Assembly (NCBI GenBank): GCA_963747735.1
Contig: CAVVGE010000026.1
Coordinates: 1 to 64,000, forward strand
DNA from: AP-15 sp963747735
Lineage (GTDB): Bacteria; Pseudomonadota; Alphaproteobacteria; ATCC43930; CGMCC-115725
Direction of reading: 5' to 3'
DNA length: 64,000 nucleotides
The notes under the pieces were generated by a model. It ran no database searches, was not told where the DNA came from, and worked only from the letters and a program-made list of their open reading frames with translations. Positions 1 to 8,948 of the stretch are shown piece after piece (position 1 is the stretch's first letter; the number at the start of each line of letters is the position of its first letter). Made by a program: the position numbers and the translations under genes.

Positions 1-143
1 ACTTCAGAACAAAGCTGCGCACGCCGGGCGTGGCCGATTTTACGCCCGAGGCGGCGGCGAGGGTTCGAAGCAGATTGTTTTTCGCGGCTTCGGCCTTATT
101 CGGCTGTCGCCGGCCGGCCTGCTCGTGTCCAAGCGGTCATGGT

Positions 144-521
144 TCAGCTTGCCTTGCGCAACAGCGTGAGCGGCAGGTCCAATTCTACCCGATCGTGCAT
201 CACCTTGGGCGTGATGCGGCCGCGCTCGCCGCGTTCGAGCCGGACCAGGCCGTAGCCTTCCATCGTCCGCAGCGTGCGCGACAGGTTCGATTTGGCCTTG
301 CCGGTGATGCGCGCCAGCTCGTCGAGCGACCCTGGCGCCCTTTCGGCAATGACGCGCAGCACCTCGCGATTGCCGGCCGACAAGACCTTGGCAAAGGACT
401 CGGTCGAGGTGAACCAGACCTTCGGCTCGTCGGTTGCGACCCGTCGCTCACCCCGCGCCACGGCCATGGTGCGCGCCTTCATCTCGTCGTAGCTGGCGAT
501 GCCGACCTTCAGCGTCGTCAT
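144..521 (-). CDS. TumA-like HTH antitoxin
   Basis: This is a 125-residue protein with a winged-helix/MarR-like DNA-binding segment at about residues 60-100, where 'ITGKAKSNLSRTL' looks like the recognition helix. Proteins of this kind (HVO_A0114/TumA-type) are the antitoxin partners of TumE/DUF6516 toxins and usually autorepress their operon. ATG at 521 is preceded by GAGAGGAG at good spacing. It overlaps the upstream toxin gene by 4 nt (ATGA), so the two are translationally coupled. Toxin-first order is seen here. Identification is by sequence pattern and partner, and the DNA target is unknown. Confidence 0.8.
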   Translation of the reverse strand: MTTLKVGIASYDEMKARTMAVARGERRVATDEPKVWFTSTESFAKVLSAGNREVLRVIAERAPGSLDELARITGKAKSNLSRTLRTMEGYGLVRLERGERGRITPKVMHDRVELDLPLTLLRKAS

Positions 522-874
522 GGGATCACTCCTCTCTCGCGCAACACCGCATCCGCCGTCGTCCAAAAATCGGCGAGCAAGATCGCCGCGTCCTGGTACT
601 CGTAAGCCCTGATCGTGCGCAGCCGGTGGCGATGATCCTGCGGCTCGCCCCGCTTCCGCCGCGTCACCGGATGAGCGTTGTCGAAGCCGACCAGCCGCAC
701 ACCATTCGGCCCGGGCAGCGTCAGCGAGTAGTCGATGCCATGCGGCTTCTCCGGCGACACCGGCACGCGCGTCACGACGAACCGGACCCAATGGCCGCCC
801 TCCGGGTCCACCACGAGAACCTGCCCGTCGAGATCGAGAAGCACATCCAGGGTCGGGTCGCGCGGCTCCGTCAA
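518..874 (-). CDS. TumE/DUF6516-family toxin
   Basis: The product is a 118-residue basic protein with the family hallmarks 'RLVGFDNAH' (about residues 60-68) and 'HRHRLRTIRAYEY' (about 81-93), ending in 'LLADFW'. TumE (DUF6516) proteins are toxins of type II modules and are thought to act on RNA; the exact activity is not visible here. The start is TTG at 874: the in-frame stop TAA at 881-883 leaves no room for another, and the nearest ATG (877-879) is out of frame. It is the first gene of a two-gene operon with the antitoxin, overlapping it by 4 nt. The leader at 878-890 is A+T-rich, as expected of a -10 region. Confidence 0.78.
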   Translation of the reverse strand: MTEPRDPTLDVLLDLDGQVLVVDPEGGHWVRFVVTRVPVSPEKPHGIDYSLTLPGPNGVRLVGFDNAHPVTRRKRGEPQDHRHRLRTIRAYEYQDAAILLADFWTTADAVLRERGVIP

Positions 875-1246
875 GGCATATTATTATCACACTGAAGCAA
901 CACAAGCAAGGGAGGGCTTTGGGCGGCCGTAGGATAGGCGGATGGCGCTCGGCGCATTGATATCATTGAGCGTTCGGTCGGAAGCGCCAGCAGGGAGTGT
1001 CCAGCAGGAGTCCAAGAATCCCAATCTCTTCAGAGACATCCGACCAACGGCCATCCAGCCTTTTCCCTTGCCGTCCGGTATTCGGCCTCGCCGTCCGGTA
1101 TTCGGCCTCAACTCTCGCCAACACGATCCACGGCAACCACTCCATGCGGTATGCTCCTGTACCCCAGCGGCCGCCGATATTGCGGACACCGACCCAAGGT
1201 GCTTATGGAGCGGCGGCGGTCTGCAATTGACGGGAGATGATCAGCC
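875..1246. other. intergenic stretch without a recognisable gene
   Basis: About 370 bases between the divergent toxin operon and the gene at 1247. Several short open frames exist on both strands, but none has a ribosome site or a family signature. The only structure seen is a 20-bp tandem repeat at 1070-1109. Confidence 0.5.
1070..1109. repeat. perfect 20-bp tandem duplication
   Basis: The unit GCCGTCCGGTATTCGGCCTC occurs twice head to tail with no mismatch (1070-1089, 1090-1109). It lies in non-coding DNA and probably arose by replication slippage. Confidence 0.9.
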
Positions 1247-1819
1247 ATGCGGCCCGAAATAGCGTCGCTACATGAGCGGATGAAGCAAGGCGGCGATTGG
1301 CGCGCATTTCGAGACGAGATTGCTTCACTGCATTCTGTCGCGACGACCGAGGAAGAATACGTGATCTTGCTTGAAGCACATCATAATTTGGTTACGGTTG
1401 GCAAACATGCCTATGACGAAGAGACCTACGCGAAGCTTCTTCCAATCGCCGAAGCCGAGTACAAAATGTTCCTTAACAAGGAGAGCATGGCAGACGACAT
1501 AATCAACCCGGTTCTATTAGAACGTGTGACGCGCAGGGAAGCCGAGGTGGGTCGGTTGGACCCCGACGACGATTTCAGGAAGTTTGCGGTTGTTGGCGCT
1601 TCCGTCTTGGGTGACTCGGCCGAGATTAACGCCCACCGCTGCAAGCACGGCGATTACTTCTTCTTTGGCATGGCGGGCGCTGCAATCCTTGCGTTCGGGC
1701 TCGCTCAAATTAATGTTTCGTCGCTATGGCTTATCGCCTTGGGTTTGTTGCTCGGATGGTTCTTCAACGAACGTGAGCGCAAGCGGATCAAGAGCGAGAT
1801 TGCAGCGCGGCGCTCATAG
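1247..1819 (+). CDS. hypothetical protein with C-terminal membrane hairpin
   Basis: A 190-residue protein of unknown family. The first 130 residues are charged and helical, with several Glu/Lys-rich runs. Two hydrophobic segments follow at about 137-154 and 157-174, separated by only a few residues, and a basic tail ('NERERKRIK') ends the chain. This suggests a cytosolic helical domain anchored by a short membrane hairpin with the tail inside. Base composition is visibly less G+C-rich than the neighbouring core genes, which fits an acquired gene. It is followed after about 110 nt by another unknown gene on the same strand. No function is assigned. Confidence 0.6.
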   Translation: MRPEIASLHERMKQGGDWRAFRDEIASLHSVATTEEEYVILLEAHHNLVTVGKHAYDEETYAKLLPIAEAEYKMFLNKESMADDIINPVLLERVTRREAEVGRLDPDDDFRKFAVVGASVLGDSAEINAHRCKHGDYFFFGMAGAAILAFGLAQINVSSLWLIALGLLLGWFFNERERKRIKSEIAARRS

Positions 1820-1927
1820 ATACCGGTCGTGGTCCGCCGCACTTCGGAGTCCCACGGTATAATAGCCCACGACCGCCTGTGGCCGCCGCAGCTACGGGTC
1901 GAGAGCATTGGGTCGCCAGGAGCGCAA

Positions 1928-2635
1928 ATGGCAAGCTTTGAGCGCGAAGAGGCGTACGTACGACATCTACTGGCCCAACTCGGCTTGAGCGACGCCATGA
2001 CTGAATATCCCAAGGCGGCCGGCAAAGAGACTGGGGTCGACGTGACCGTCCGGTTCGCTGATGGTCGGATCGTTGGCGTTCAGGTGACGGAGGTTGATCC
2101 TTACCCCCAACCTGGCTCAGCCCGTGGCCGCGAAAAGGCGGTCGCGATGACTGCGGCCGGCAGGCCTTACGGCGTGTGGGGCCAGAACGATCCTTTGGTT
2201 GCTCTCGGCGCGATTGCAAGAGCCATCACGCGCAAAGTCGAAATCGCAGCCAAGCATTCGTTCGAGGGATACGATGAGGTCTGGCTGCTGCTTTGCGGGG
2301 GTATCCCCGAACACGGCGCCGTCGTTTCGACCTTCGTCCTGACGCCGTGGCTCTCGTCCGAGGACTTGATCTCGGCAAGGACAGCCTTTTGCGGGAGTCG
2401 AGGTATGACCGGGTGTTTCCTTCTTCCCATTCTCGGAGCGGAGCAAGCATTCTATCCCTGGGGTAGAGCCTCACGCTGGGAAAAGCGCGTCGGGTTGGAA
2501 GATATTCGCCACGTTCCGCGTGAGGCCTATGTCCATAACCTGATGAAGGCCGCGCAATCCGGGAATTGGCAAGCGGTAGGCCGGCTGTGCGACGAGGAAT
2601 GCCGGAAGGTGCTCGCCGAGATGCGGCAGACCTGA
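1928..2635 (+). CDS. hypothetical protein
   Basis: A 235-residue protein read from ATG 1928; the open frame extends upstream to 1829 but lacks a better start. No signal peptide or membrane segment is visible. The N-terminal third has an alternating strand pattern 'GVDVTV...GRIVGVQVTEV' that loosely recalls the core of PD-(D/E)XK-type nuclease folds, but the canonical lysine is not evident, so this is only a hint. The C-terminal half contains 'EVWLLLCGG' and a Trp/Arg-rich stretch. It lies in a segment of accessory genes next to toxin-antitoxin loci. Family not recognised. Confidence 0.55.
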   Translation: MASFEREEAYVRHLLAQLGLSDAMTEYPKAAGKETGVDVTVRFADGRIVGVQVTEVDPYPQPGSARGREKAVAMTAAGRPYGVWGQNDPLVALGAIARAITRKVEIAAKHSFEGYDEVWLLLCGGIPEHGAVVSTFVLTPWLSSEDLISARTAFCGSRGMTGCFLLPILGAEQAFYPWGRASRWEKRVGLEDIRHVPREAYVHNLMKAAQSGNWQAVGRLCDEECRKVLAEMRQT

Positions 2636-2726
2636 AACTGGCAGATCGGCGGGGCTTTCGCTATAGGGCTATAGCGTAGACATTGTGCACATCATCGTCG
2701 GTCGTGGCCCGCCACTTCAGCACAGA

Positions 2727-3032
2727 TCACGCCGCCGCGCCGAGCGGCTTTGCGCGTTCGATCCGCTCGCGCTCGCGGGGGCTGTTCATCGCTTCCCACA
2801 GCTCGCTGCGCCGCTGCACGTTGAGCCAGAAGTCGGGGCTGTTGCCGAACACGCGGGCGAGGATCAGCGCGGTCGCCGCCGTCACGTTCCGACGGTCGTT
2901 GCACAGCTCGTTGACGTGCTTGCGCTGAACGCCCATCGCCTCCGCCAACGCGGCCTGGGTCAGCCCCATCGGCTGCATGAGCTCCTCGACCAGGATTTCG
3001 CCGACCGTGGCCGGCTTGCGCTTCGTCGTCAG
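2727..3032 (-). CDS. higA: orphan HigA-type antitoxin
   Basis: A 101-residue XRE-type helix-turn-helix protein. 'LTQAALAEAMGVQRKHVNEL' (about residues 24-43) is the HTH, and 'NSPDFWLNVQRRSELWEA' is the conserved HigA C-terminal signature. HigA normally neutralises HigB RNase and represses its own operon. No HigB lies next to it: the upstream neighbour is the aminotransferase gene, which ends 22 nt before. Family members begin 'MTTKRKP', and here the codon at that position is CTG (3030-3032), preceded by GGAAAGG, so either a CTG start or an ATG-to-CTG change is likely. A later ATG would remove about 18 residues. Confidence 0.75.
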   Translation of the reverse strand: MTTKRKPATVGEILVEELMQPMGLTQAALAEAMGVQRKHVNELCNDRRNVTAATALILARVFGNSPDFWLNVQRRSELWEAMNSPRERERIERAKPLGAAA

Positions 3033-3054
3033 CGCGCTGCTTGACCTTTCCGGC

Positions 3055-4260
3055 CTACTCGTGCAGCGCGCGGCAGGCGCGCTCGATGCGGTCGCAGGCC
3101 TCGCGCAGCACCTCGGTCGAGGTCGCGTAGGAGATGCGGAAATGCGGCGCCAGGCCAAAGGCTGCGCCGTGCACGACCGCAACCCCCGTCGCCTCCAGGA
3201 AATAACGCGCGACGTCCTCGTCGTTTTCGATCGGCTTGCCGTCCGGGGTCTTTTTGCCGAGGAGGCCGGCGCAGGACGGGTAGACGTAGAAGGCGCCTTC
3301 TGGCGTCGGGCAATGGAGGCCCGGGATCCGGTTCAGCATGCCGACGACGAGGTCGCGGCGCTCCTTGAACACCCGCGCATTGGGCTCGATGAAGTCCTGC
3401 GGGCCGTTCAGCGCCTCGATCGCCGCGGCCTGGCTGATCGAGCACGGGTTCGCCGTCGAGTTCGACTGGATCGCCCCCATCGCCTTGATCAGCAGCTTCG
3501 GCCCGGCGCCATAGCCGATCCGCCAGCCGGTCATGCAATAGGCCTTGGAGACGCCGTTGACCGTCAGCGTGCGCTCGTACAGACGCGGCTCGACCTGGGC
3601 GATCGTCTTGAATTCGAAATCGTCATAGACGAGGTGCTCGTACATGTCGTCGGTCATGACCCAGACATGCGGATGGGCGAGCAGCACATCGGCGACGGCG
3701 CGCAGATCGGCCTCGGTATAGGCCGCCCCCGACGGGTTCGACGGCGAGTTCAGGATGAGCCACTTGGTCCGGGGCCCGATCGCCGCGTCGAGGTCCTCGG
3801 GCCGCATCTTGAAGCCGTTGTTCTGCGGGCAGGCGACCGGCACCGGGGTGCCGTCGGCGAGCAGCACCATCTCCGGATACGACACCCAATAAGGGGCCGG
3901 GATCACGACCTCGTCGCCGGGGCTCAATGTGGCGACGAGCGCGTTGTACAAGACCTGCTTCCCGCCGGCGCCGACCGTGATTTGCGAGGGCGCGTAATCG
4001 AGCCCGTTCTCGCGCTTGAGCTTGCCGCAGACCGCTTCTTTCAATTCGATGCGGCCGTCGAACACGGTATAGCGGGTCTCGCCGCGGCGGATCGCGGCGA
4101 TCGCCGCCTCGCGGATGTTCTCGGGCGTGTCGAAATCGGGCTCGCCCTGGCTCAGCGCGATGATGTCGCGCCCGGCCGCCTTCAATTCGGTGGCGAGCGC
4201 GGTGATCGCCATGGTCGGCGACGGCTTTACCCGGGCGAGGCGATCGGCAAGAAACGGCAT
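3055..4260 (-). CDS. aspC: class I aspartate-type aminotransferase
   Basis: A 401-residue PLP enzyme of fold type I that transfers the amino group between aspartate (or a related amino acid) and 2-oxoglutarate in the cytosol. Visible motifs are 'SNPSGAAY' (Asn contacting PLP), 'TDDMYEHLVYD' with the PLP-pyridine aspartate, and 'GVSKAYCMTGWRIGY', whose Lys forms the Schiff base. A conserved Arg in 'HFRISYATS' near the C-terminus binds the substrate carboxylate. Length is typical for the AatA/AspC subgroup of alphaproteobacteria. ATG 4260 begins 'MPFLADRLARVKPS', the usual start of this subgroup. The orphan higA follows at 22 nt on the same strand. Confidence 0.93.
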   Translation of the reverse strand: MPFLADRLARVKPSPTMAITALATELKAAGRDIIALSQGEPDFDTPENIREAAIAAIRRGETRYTVFDGRIELKEAVCGKLKRENGLDYAPSQITVGAGGKQVLYNALVATLSPGDEVVIPAPYWVSYPEMVLLADGTPVPVACPQNNGFKMRPEDLDAAIGPRTKWLILNSPSNPSGAAYTEADLRAVADVLLAHPHVWVMTDDMYEHLVYDDFEFKTIAQVEPRLYERTLTVNGVSKAYCMTGWRIGYGAGPKLLIKAMGAIQSNSTANPCSISQAAAIEALNGPQDFIEPNARVFKERRDLVVGMLNRIPGLHCPTPEGAFYVYPSCAGLLGKKTPDGKPIENDEDVARYFLEATGVAVVHGAAFGLAPHFRISYATSTEVLREACDRIERACRALHE

Positions 4261-4337
4261 GGTCCTGCTGCCATAGATGGAGATGCTCTAACCTAACGGC
4301 CGCGGGCGCCGCTGTGAAGGGCCGATGGCTGCCTCTC

Positions 4338-4360
4338 TTGCCGACTACGGCAAAGCCGTA
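4338..4360. promoter_or_regulatory. overlapping palindromes upstream of brnT
   Basis: Two perfect inverted repeats overlap: TTGCCG-ACTA-CGGCAA (4338-4353) and TACGGC-AAA-GCCGTA (4346-4360). They lie just upstream of the GTG start of brnT at 4372. BrnA-type antitoxins autorepress their operons, so this is a plausible operator; the assignment is inferred from position and symmetry. Confidence 0.45.
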
Positions 4361-4371
4361 TACATAGTCCG

Positions 4372-4638
4372 GTGGACTTCGAGTGGGACCTGGCCAAAGC
4401 GGCAACAAATCGTGCCAAGCACGGGATCGATTTCCCGGCCGCCTCCAGGGTGTTCGACGACCCGGGGGTGCTCGTGGAGATCGATCCGCGCAATTACGGC
4501 GGAGAGACGCGGTTTCGGGCGATCGGCCGGGTCGGGGACCAGGTGGTCCTCGTCTGCTATACGATGCGCGGCGAGGTTCGGCGCATCATCAGCGCAAGGA
4601 GAGGGAATCGCCGTGAACGAAACGCGTATTCGCTATAG
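4372..4638 (+). CDS. brnT: BrnT-family ribonuclease toxin
   Basis: An 88-residue protein with clear BrnT signatures: 'FEWDLAKAATNRAKHGIDF' (residues 3-21), a central strand-rich part, and 'RIISARRGNRRER' near the end. BrnT is a RelE-fold RNase whose activity is blocked by BrnA. The start GTG 4372 gives the canonical N-terminus. Its 3' end overlaps the partner gene (GTG 4613) by 26 nt, as is usual for this module. Symmetric sequences directly upstream may be the autoregulatory site. Confidence 0.85.
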   Translation: MDFEWDLAKAATNRAKHGIDFPAASRVFDDPGVLVEIDPRNYGGETRFRAIGRVGDQVVLVCYTMRGEVRRIISARRGNRRERNAYSL

Positions 4639-4985
4639 GCCGAGGATCGATCCGGAGCTGGCCGACCGGACCGACTGGAGCCGGCTTGCAGGAATGACCG
4701 AAGACGAGATCGAGGCCGCCGCCTTGTCGGACCCCGACGCCCTGCCGATGACCGACGAGGAGCTCGCACATATGTTCCGGCCGCGCTCATTGCGCGCGCT
4801 GCGCCGGCGCCTCGGCTTGAGCCAGTCCGAGTTCGCCGGACGGTTCCATATCAATCTGCGCACACTTGCAGGATTGGGAGCAAGCGCGGCGGGTCCCCGA
4901 CGACACCGCCCGCGCCTACCTCGAGGTCATCGAGCGCGCCCCCAAAACCGTCGAGGCGGCGCTGAACCACGAGGTGAAGACATGA
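4613..4985 (+). CDS. brnA: BrnA-like HTH antitoxin, frameshifted
   Basis: GTG 4613, with AAGGAGAGGG upstream, opens 'VNETRIRYRPRIDPE'. An XRE-like HTH 'LRRRLGLSQSEFAGRF' sits at about residues 63-78. Near 4871 one extra base in CTTGCAG breaks the frame. In the other frame the protein would continue 'DWEQARRVPDDTARAYLEVIE' in canonical fashion to a stop at 4983-4985. As sequenced, the frame instead runs through the next small gene to 5200, making a 195-residue fusion. It is either a sequencing indel or a broken antitoxin; a broken antitoxin beside an intact toxin would be unusual. Confidence 0.7.
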
Positions 4986-5196
4986 ACAAGTTCAGCTGCA
5001 CCCGGTCGTTGGGCGAAGACATTTATTTCACCACCCTGGTCGCCGAGAACGAGCAACAGGCGAAGGAGATGGCGGTCGCCGAGGTCAACCGGAAATATAC
5101 CAGAAACGGCGGCCGGGTCCGCGAGTGGCACGTCGCGGTGCTCGAATCGGGCGTCGACGGCCCCGCCCGAATCCTCGATTGCGGTCACCGCGAGGC

Positions 5197-5200
<4 letters not shown>
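4982..5200 (+). CDS. small hypothetical protein
   Basis: A 72-residue protein starting at ATG 4982, overlapping the (frame-corrected) antitoxin stop by 4 nt and ending in a TGA that overlaps the GTG start (5197) of the pseudouridine synthase gene. 'DIYFTTLVAENEQQAKEMAVAEV' gives a beta strand followed by an amphipathic helix. Two cysteines are present, one near each end. The stop/start overlaps on both sides imply translational coupling. Family not recognised. Confidence 0.55.
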
Positions 5201-5989
<789 letters not shown>

Positions 5990-5993
5990 CGGA

Positions 5994-7466
5994 ATGGCGC
6001 ATGCGCTCTTCGCGGCACTCCACCGCCGGTTCGGCAAGCCGGCCGATGCGCCGACCCGCCGTGAATTTTTGCGCGCGTCGCTGGCGGCGGGCGGCGCCCT
6101 ATTGCTCAGCGGCCGGGTGGCGCCGGCCAAGCCGGTCAAGAAATCGGTGGTCGTCATCGGCGCCGGCTTTGCCGGTCTCGCCGCGGCATATGAGCTTGTG
6201 GCCGCGGGCTACGAGGTCGCGGTTGTCGAGGCGCGCAACCGGCTCGGCGGCCGGGTCTTGTCCTTCGACCGGTTCGTCCCCGGCCGGACCGTCGAAGGCG
6301 GTGGCGAGCTGATCGGCGCCAACCACCCGCTTTGGCTCGCCTATGCGAAAAAATTCGGCCTCGGGCTCTACGAGATCGGCGACGACGCCGGTGCCTCGCC
6401 GGTCGTCATCGACGGCCGGCTCCTCTCCGATGCCGAGGCCGGGCGTCTGTGGCACGACCTCGACGCCGCGGTGCAGCTGATGAACCGCGACGCCCGCGCT
6501 GTCGTCGAGGACGCGCCGTGGCAGACCCCCGGCGCCGCCGCTCTCGACCGCCGCAGCGTCGCCGAGTGGCTCGCCGCGATCCCGGCTTCTGCTCTGGCCA
6601 AGCGCGGTTTCGCGGCGCAGCTGACCGCCGATAACGGCGTCGCCACCGGCCGGCAGAGCTATCTGGGGCAGCTCGCCCAGGTCAAAGGCGGCGGTGTCGA
6701 GCGCTATTGGACCGAGACCGAAATCTATCGCTGCCGGGGCGGAAACCAGCAGCTCGCCGACCGTCTCGCCGCGTCGCTCGGCCGCCAACAAATCCACACC
6801 GGGCTCGCGGCATCAAGCGTGACGATCGACCCGGGCAAGGTAACGGTCGGGTTGAGCGACGGCCGCCGGCTCACCGCGGACGACGCGATTCTCGCCGTGC
6901 CGCCGAGCGTCTGGAGCCGGATCGAATTTTCGCCCGCGTTGCCGCCGGCGCTGACGCCGCAAATGGGAAGCAACATCAAATACCTGATGTCGTTTCAGAG
7001 CCGGTTCTGGAACGCGCGGCATAAAGCGGCCAATTCGCTGAGCACCGGCAATGTCCAGATCACCTGGGAGGGCACCTCCGGTCAGCCGGGCGACAGGCCG
7101 GCCGAAATGGTGGCGTTTTCGGGCGGCCCCGGCGCGGACGCGATGCGGGCGGTCCCCGGCGGGCGCCGCGACGCGGCCTATAGGGCGGAGCTCGACAGCC
7201 GCTACCCGACGCTCGGCCGGGCCTTTGTCGCGAGCCGGCTTATGAACTGGCCCGCGGCCGAATGGACCCGCGCCGGATATTCGTTCCCCGCCCCCGGCCA
7301 GGTGACGACGGTCGGGCCGCTGCTCCACGACGGGATCGGCGGCAAGCTGCATTTTGCCGGCGAGCACACCTGCTACAAATTTGTCGGCTATATGGAGGGC
7401 GCGCTCACCTCCGGCGTCTCGATCGCGCGACGTTTGGCGCAGCGCGACGGCGCCATCAAGGGCTGA
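5994..7466 (+). CDS. FAD-dependent amine oxidase, Tat-exported
   Basis: A 490-residue flavoprotein. Residues about 20-45 hold a twin-arginine signal ('TRREFLRASLAAGGALLL'). Then come the Rossmann FAD motif 'VIGAGFAGLAAAYEL', the GG doublet 'RLGGRV', and near the C-terminus 'LHFAGEHTCYKFVGYMEGAL', the conserved flavin-binding end of the monoamine oxidase family. It probably oxidises an amine in the periplasm to an imine with release of peroxide; the substrate is unknown. The upstream pseudouridine synthase gene ends 4 nt before, and rsmD starts within its stop codon (ATG 7466), so it lies in a tight cluster. Confidence 0.85.
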   Translation: MAHALFAALHRRFGKPADAPTRREFLRASLAAGGALLLSGRVAPAKPVKKSVVVIGAGFAGLAAAYELVAAGYEVAVVEARNRLGGRVLSFDRFVPGRTVEGGGELIGANHPLWLAYAKKFGLGLYEIGDDAGASPVVIDGRLLSDAEAGRLWHDLDAAVQLMNRDARAVVEDAPWQTPGAAALDRRSVAEWLAAIPASALAKRGFAAQLTADNGVATGRQSYLGQLAQVKGGGVERYWTETEIYRCRGGNQQLADRLAASLGRQQIHTGLAASSVTIDPGKVTVGLSDGRRLTADDAILAVPPSVWSRIEFSPALPPALTPQMGSNIKYLMSFQSRFWNARHKAANSLSTGNVQITWEGTSGQPGDRPAEMVAFSGGPGADAMRAVPGGRRDAAYRAELDSRYPTLGRAFVASRLMNWPAAEWTRAGYSFPAPGQVTTVGPLLHDGIGGKLHFAGEHTCYKFVGYMEGALTSGVSIARRLAQRDGAIKG

Positions 7467-8047
7467 TGCGGATCGTCGGCGGCAGCCATCGCGGGAGGCG
7501 CCTTCTCGCCCCGTCCGGCGATATTGTGCGGCCGACCAGCGACCGCGCCCGCGAAGCCGTGTTCGACATCCTCTCGCACGGAAGCTTTGCGGCAAACGGG
7601 GTCCCGTTCGCCGATGCCGCGGTGCTCGACGCCTTTGCCGGCACCGGCGCCTTTGGTCTCGAAGCCTTGTCGCGCGGTGCGGCCGAAGCCGTCTTTATCG
7701 AGCGCGAGCGCGAGGCACTCGTCTTTCTGCGCCGCAATATCGTGGCCCTCGGCGAAACCGGCCGCTGCCGCATCTTCCCGGGCGACGCGACCCGACCGCC
7801 GCGCGGCGACAGAAGCTGCGCGCTCGCCTTTCTCGACCCGCCTTATGCGAGCGGGCTCGCCGCCCCGGCGCTCTCGGCATTGGCGGCGGCCGGGTGGATT
7901 GCCTCGGGCGCGCTCGCTATCGTCGAGGTCGCGGCGCGCGAGGAGCTGGTGGCGCCCGCCGGGTTCACCCTGATGGACGAGCGCGTCTATGGCGCCGCGC
8001 GGCTCGTCTTTTTGCGCTGCGACGGCGCCGGTGGAGAGACGAGATGA
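7466..8047 (+). CDS. rsmD: 16S rRNA (guanine966-N2)-methyltransferase
   Basis: A 193-residue class I SAM methyltransferase that modifies G966 of 16S rRNA during 30S assembly. It begins with the family signature 'MRIVGGSHRGRRL' and 'RPTSDRAREAVFDIL'. It has the SAM-binding 'DAFAGTGAFGLEALSRGA' at about residues 52-69 and the catalytic 'FLDPPYASG' at about 123-131. ATG 7466 shares its A with the stop of the amine oxidase gene. Its own stop overlaps ATG 8044 of the aldo/keto reductase gene. Length is normal. Confidence 0.93.
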   Translation: MRIVGGSHRGRRLLAPSGDIVRPTSDRAREAVFDILSHGSFAANGVPFADAAVLDAFAGTGAFGLEALSRGAAEAVFIEREREALVFLRRNIVALGETGRCRIFPGDATRPPRGDRSCALAFLDPPYASGLAAPALSALAAAGWIASGALAIVEVAAREELVAPAGFTLMDERVYGAARLVFLRCDGAGGETR

Positions 8048-8886
8048 GCGAAGCCTTGCCGCAAGTGATCCTTCCCGGCGGCGAAACCGTGCCGGCTTTG
8101 GGTCAGGGCACCTGGCATATGGGCGAGGACGGCCGCCAAAGGGTGCCGGAGGCGGCCTCGGTCCGGCTCGGGATCGAGCTCGGCATGACCCTCGTCGATA
8201 CCGCCGAAATGTACGGCTCGGGTGGTGCCGAGGAGGTCGTCCGCGAAGCCGCAAAGGGGTTGCGCGACCGGCTCTTTATCGTCAGCAAGGTCTATCCGCA
8301 CAACGCCTCGGCCCAGGGTGTCGTCGCCGCCTGCGAGAAGAGCCTGAAGCGGCTCGGCACCGACCGGATCGACCTTTACCTGTTGCACTGGCGCGGCTCG
8401 GTGCCATTGGCGCAGACGGTCGAAGGCTTCCACCGGCTCGAGCGCGACGGCAAGATCCGCTACCACGGGGTCAGCAATTTCGACCGCCGCGACATGGAGG
8501 AATGGGTGGCCGCGGGCGGCGGCGGGGTCGCCACCGACCAGGTGCTCTACAACCTTGCGACCCGCGCGCCCGAATGGGACCTCGTCCCCTGGTGCCGCGA
8601 GCGCAGCGTCACGATCATGGCCTATACCCCGCTCGGCCAGGGCCGCATGCTGGCCCGGCCCGAGCTCGCCGAAATCGCCCGCCGCCACAATGCGACCCCG
8701 GCCCAGGCGGCGCTCGCCTGGCTCTTACGCAAGGACGGCGTCATCGTCATCCCCAAGGCGTCGCGCTCCGAGCACATGCGCGAAAACCGCGGCGCCCTCG
8801 ACCTCAACCTGACGGCCGACGACCTCGCCGCCCTCGACCGCGCCTTCCCGCCGCCCGCGCGCCACACCCCGCTCGGCATGGGCTGA
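8044..8886 (+). CDS. aldo/keto reductase
   Basis: A 280-residue NADPH-dependent TIM-barrel reductase. The catalytic tetrad is visible: Asp and Tyr in 'LVDTAEMYGSGGAEE', Lys in 'LFIVSKVYP', and His in 'LYLLHWRG'. 'GVSNFDRRDME' and the cofactor-binding 'IPKASRSEHMRENRGA' complete the family pattern. It belongs to the YeaE/DkgA-like group and probably reduces small aldehydes or ketones in the cytosol. The start overlaps the rsmD stop by 4 nt. A second, unrelated-subgroup aldo/keto reductase lies at 26342. Confidence 0.9.
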   Translation: MSEALPQVILPGGETVPALGQGTWHMGEDGRQRVPEAASVRLGIELGMTLVDTAEMYGSGGAEEVVREAAKGLRDRLFIVSKVYPHNASAQGVVAACEKSLKRLGTDRIDLYLLHWRGSVPLAQTVEGFHRLERDGKIRYHGVSNFDRRDMEEWVAAGGGGVATDQVLYNLATRAPEWDLVPWCRERSVTIMAYTPLGQGRMLARPELAEIARRHNATPAQAALAWLLRKDGVIVIPKASRSEHMRENRGALDLNLTADDLAALDRAFPPPARHTPLGMG

Positions 8887-8948
8887 GCCGCGGCGCACCG
8901 TGCTGAATCGTTTATTGTGATAATGATACACATAAAATTGCCATATTG

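Noticed and set aside
30..605. Plus-strand open frame across the TumA gene
   Set aside because: Overlaps the well-supported minus-strand toxin-antitoxin pair and has no recognisable domain.
2977..4296. Long open frame (about 440 codons) on the plus strand opposite aspC
   Set aside because: It is the antisense shadow of a high-GC gene with excellent family motifs on the minus strand; its arginine/aspartate-rich translation matches nothing.
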